17,307 bases of DNA from CAYZQE01 sp964480635. GTDB lineage: Bacteria; Pseudomonadota; Gammaproteobacteria; GCA-001735895. Below the pieces are notes generated by a model, which was given only the letters and a program-made list of their open reading frames with translations, had not been told where the DNA came from and ran no database searches. Below, one piece after another: positions 14,966-17,307 of this stretch (its first letter is position 1; each line of letters starts with the position of its first letter). The stretch spans positions 1-17,307 of the forward strand of contig CAYZQE010000053.1 in NCBI GenBank assembly GCA_964480635.1, written 5' to 3'. The translations under genes were made by a program, and so were the position numbers.

Positions 14966-15517
14966 TTGAAACCTAGCCGCGCGGTTAATTGGTATTTAAA
15001 AAACCAATTATTTCAACAAAAAATCCCACCTGATATGACTCAATGGTTAATGGATGAAAAATCTCTAACTAAGCGTATTATTGCCAATTGTTCTGGGGTG
15101 TTTTCTGTTCAAGTGCTCAACCAAAGTTGGGTTAAGCCATCTCAAGCTGAACAACGCCTTTTATTAATAAGACAAGGCGAGAAAGTGCTGTTGCGGCAAG
15201 TGATCTTATATTGTGGCAACAACCCCGTTGTTTTTGCGCATTCATTAATCCCATTAAAAACATTGCGCGGTAAACATCGCCGCTTAGGGTGCTTAAAAAA
15301 TAAGCCATTAGGACAATATTTATTTGCTCAACCGAGTTTAAAGCGATCATCGTTACAATGGTCGTTAATTACGCCATCAAGCTCTTTACATCAACTTATC
15401 CGCCAAAATAATGATGTGGATAGTGACGTTTGGGGGCGGCGTTCGCTATTTCATTTAAAACAAAAAAGACTACTTGTTAGCGAGTATTTTTTACCAGCGA
15501 TACAAACATTATTATGA
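14966..15517 (+). CDS. ubiC: Chorismate pyruvate-lyase UbiC
   Basis: Converts chorismate to 4-hydroxybenzoate and pyruvate, the entry step of ubiquinone synthesis in gammaproteobacteria. The 183-residue product aligns with E. coli UbiC: MTQWLMDEKSLTKRI (24-38) with LLDWLLLEDSMTKRF, LLRQVIL with catalytic Arg at 77, LGQYLF (115-120), VWGRRS (155-160) and VSEYFLPA with catalytic Glu at 173. The start used is TTG 14966, which fits the family N-terminus; the next in-frame ATG is at residue 24, inside conserved sequence. No strong Shine-Dalgarno is visible. It overlaps rimO by four bases (ATGA), so ubiC heads an operon with rimO instead of the ubiA partner it has in E. coli. Confidence 0.92.
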   Translation: MKPSRAVNWYLKNQLFQQKIPPDMTQWLMDEKSLTKRIIANCSGVFSVQVLNQSWVKPSQAEQRLLLIRQGEKVLLRQVILYCGNNPVVFAHSLIPLKTLRGKHRRLGCLKNKPLGQYLFAQPSLKRSSLQWSLITPSSSLHQLIRQNNDVDSDVWGRRSLFHLKQKRLLVSEYFLPAIQTLL

Positions 15518-16842
15518 CAAACATTAAAAATAAAGTGGCTTTTGTAAGCCTTGGCTGCCCCAAAGCAACGGTGGATTCAGAACATATTATTACCCAACTA
15601 AAAGTAGAGGGTTATGAGGTTACCGATGATCAAGACAATGCTGATATGGTTATTATTAATACCTGTGGTTTTATTGATACAGCCATTGCCGAGTCAAAAC
15701 AAACCATAGATGATGCTTTATACGACAATGGAAAAGTTATTGTTACTGGGTGTTTAGGTGCTAAAGGCGATGATTTAAAACAAGAGTTTCCAGAGCTATT
15801 AGCCGTCACTGGGCCACACGCTAAGGAAGAAGTGATGCAAGCCGTGCATAAACACTTACCGCCGCAACACGACCCATTTTTAGATTTAGTCCCTAAACAA
15901 GGTGTGCGTTTAACACCAAAGCATTATGCGTATTTAAAAATATCAGAAGGCTGTAATCATCGTTGTACGTTTTGCATTATCCCTTCTATGCGCGGTGATT
16001 TAGTCAGCCGTCAAATAGATGAGGTGATGCAAGAGGCTGAAAATTTGGTAAAAGCAGGCGTAAAGGAGCTACTGGTTATTTCTCAAGATACCAGTGCTTA
16101 TGGTGTCGATACAAAATACAGCACACATTTTTGGAATGGGCAGCCGCTTAAAACTAAATTTTATGATCTTTGTAGGGCTTTAGGGCAATTTGGTATTTGG
16201 GTTCGGTTACATTATGTCTATCCCTATCCTCATGTTGATAAGGTCATCCCCTTAATGAGTGATGGTTTAATCTTACCGTATTTAGACATTCCCTTTCAAC
16301 ATGCTAGTAAGCCCATTTTAAAAGCCATGAAACGACCAGGCAGCCAAGAAAAGGTACTTGAACGCATTTATAGTTGGCGCGATGAATGTCCGGAGTTAGC
16401 GATTCGAAGCACCTTTATAACGGGTTTTCCGGGTGAAACAGATGAAGACTTTGACACCTTGATATCGTTTATAGAGCAAGCCGAGCTTGAACGCGTGGGT
16501 TGTTTTACCTTTTCGCAGGTTGATGGTGCGCCAGCTAGTGCCTTACCCAATCAAGTGCCCGAGCATGTTAAAAAAGAGCGCTATGATTATTTTATGCAAA
16601 TTCAGCAAGGGATTAGTGAGCGAAAATTAGCACAAAAAGTAGGTAAAACACTGACCGTGTTAGCCGAACAAAATATTGAAAATAATATCTGCCTAGCAAG
16701 AAGCTATGCCGATGCTCCAGAAATAGATGGTGAAGTTCGTATACAAACGACAGAAGCATTAGTCGAAGGCGAGTTTTATCAAGTCGAAATTACAAATAGT
16801 GATGATTATGATCTCTATGCAAGAATTAAAAATCAGGAATAA
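15514..16842 (+). CDS. rimO: Ribosomal protein uS12 methylthiotransferase RimO
   Basis: Radical-SAM enzyme that adds a methylthio group to the conserved aspartate of ribosomal protein S12. The product has 442 residues. The N-terminal MTTase domain has the three cluster cysteines C15 (SLGCPKATVDSE), C51 (INTCGF) and C80 (VTGCLGA). The radical-SAM motif CNHRCTFC gives C147, C151 and C154, followed by IIPSMRGDLVSR, and downstream are LPYLDIPFQHAS and TFITGFPGETDEDF. A C-terminal TRAM domain (about 377-442) binds the substrate. All residues expected for two 4Fe-4S clusters are present. It overlaps ubiC by ATGA, and the next gene begins three bases after its stop. Confidence 0.97.
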   Translation: MTNIKNKVAFVSLGCPKATVDSEHIITQLKVEGYEVTDDQDNADMVIINTCGFIDTAIAESKQTIDDALYDNGKVIVTGCLGAKGDDLKQEFPELLAVTGPHAKEEVMQAVHKHLPPQHDPFLDLVPKQGVRLTPKHYAYLKISEGCNHRCTFCIIPSMRGDLVSRQIDEVMQEAENLVKAGVKELLVISQDTSAYGVDTKYSTHFWNGQPLKTKFYDLCRALGQFGIWVRLHYVYPYPHVDKVIPLMSDGLILPYLDIPFQHASKPILKAMKRPGSQEKVLERIYSWRDECPELAIRSTFITGFPGETDEDFDTLISFIEQAELERVGCFTFSQVDGAPASALPNQVPEHVKKERYDYFMQIQQGISERKLAQKVGKTLTVLAEQNIENNICLARSYADAPEIDGEVRIQTTEALVEGEFYQVEITNSDDYDLYARIKNQE

Positions 16843-16845
16843 AAT

Positions 16846-17229
16846 ATGAGTATATTAGCTGTTGTCGTTAATGATCAATTGATGTTGGAATATAACCGAG
16901 AAATAGAGCTTGATGAGCACAAACAAAAATACCTAGATTCGTTAGATGCAAAATTTGATCAAGGAATCGAGCTAGAAGGCGAGTTTTTGGCTAACCCTAC
17001 CTTGCAGCAAAGAGCTCAGTTTATATCGCTAAGCTTAATGGAGGGCATTATGTATAAAGATGACAAAATGGCCTCGGTATCGCTGGCTTGGTTAGCTTTG
17101 CATTTAACCGATTTGAAGCAAGTCATCGCGGTTGTTGACCATGACGGAACCAAATTTGAATTGGTATTTGATAGGGAATATCAACCACACATTAATGTTG
17201 ATTTTAATCCCTCTATATTAAAGTCTTAG
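16846..17229 (+). CDS. Conserved hypothetical protein downstream of rimO
   Basis: The 127-residue soluble product has no signal peptide, membrane segment or cysteine. It begins MSILAVVVNDQLMLEYNRE, then has QKYLDSLD, a QQRAQFISLSLMEGI helix, DLKQVIAV and a final strand-rich ELVFDREYQPHINVDF. I recall similar small proteins of unknown function beside rimO in other gammaproteobacteria, but no activity is known to me. It is acidic and helical in the middle with strands at each end. It starts three bases after the rimO stop, so it is very probably the last gene of the ubiC-rimO operon. Confidence 0.85.
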   Translation: MSILAVVVNDQLMLEYNREIELDEHKQKYLDSLDAKFDQGIELEGEFLANPTLQQRAQFISLSLMEGIMYKDDKMASVSLAWLALHLTDLKQVIAVVDHDGTKFELVFDREYQPHINVDFNPSILKS

Positions 17230-17232
17230 GGT

Positions 17233-17272
17233 TTTAAACTGTTAAAAAGGTAAGCTATTTTAACAGTTTAAA
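17233..17272. repeat. 15-bp perfect AT-rich inverted repeat ending the ubiC-rimO operon
   Basis: TTTAAACTGTTAAAA (17233-17247) and its exact reverse complement (17258-17272) flank a 10-nt loop. It begins just after the last stop codon. The following GAATAAAACTTTAAAT has no U-run, so if it ends transcription it is an unusual terminator. It resembles in design, not sequence, the repeat after argH. Confidence 0.6.
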
Positions 17273-17307
17273 GAATAAAACTTTAAATATTCTTAATTTA
17301 GACTAAA

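Overview
The window looks like an AT-rich gammaproteobacterial chromosome segment. It carries ubiE-ubiJ-ubiB, hemC-hemD-hemX-hemY behind an AlgZ/AlgR-type two-component pair next to argH (an arrangement known from Pseudomonas and relatives), and ubiC followed by rimO. Codon use is biased to A/T-ending codons and many genes lack a clear Shine-Dalgarno sequence. A marine member of the Methylophaga/Cycloclasticus type is only a guess.

Layout, left to right. (1) 1-169: upstream DNA with a possible terminator. (2) 170-3215, plus strand: tightly packed ubiE, ubiJ, ubiB for aerobic ubiquinone synthesis. (3) 3287-5231, minus strand: argH, then a small lipoprotein gene, separated by a long AT-rich inverted repeat. 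(4) 5325-7087, plus strand: a LytS-like sensor kinase and a LytTR response regulator with a 4-nt overlap. (5) 7152-11354, plus strand: hemC, hemD, hemX and hemY, joined by three successive 8-nt start/stop overlaps. (6) 11379-11926: a self-contained unit with a strong promoter carrying a perfect 10-bp dyad, a small secreted Gly/Asn-rich protein in expression-optimised codons, and a double-hairpin terminator. (7) 12059-12898: an exported PGAP1-like alpha/beta hydrolase behind an extended -10 promoter. (8) 12916-13635, minus strand: an exported protein of unknown function that contains a duplicated two-cysteine module. (9) 13672-14844, minus strand: the wreck of a membrane Cache-GGDEF-EAL cyclic-di-GMP protein, with two internal deletions, a frameshift and an inserted 0.3-kb structured element. 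(10) 14966-17229, plus strand: ubiC, rimO and a conserved small hypothetical, ending at another long AT-rich inverted repeat.

Most of the window is conserved housekeeping: quinone head-group formation (UbiC), ring modification and its accessory factors (UbiE, UbiJ, UbiB), and tetrapyrrole synthesis. The less ordinary parts lie between 11.35 and 14.85 kb. The best-supported discovery candidate is the non-autonomous, MITE-like element at 14404-14717. It has near-perfect 21-bp inverted ends bounded by TTAA and nested internal hairpins, and removing it restores the reading frame of the host pseudogene exactly. The second is the palindrome-controlled, apparently highly expressed secreted protein at 11486-11842. 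I saw no CRISPR array, tRNA, rRNA, prophage or complete insertion sequence.
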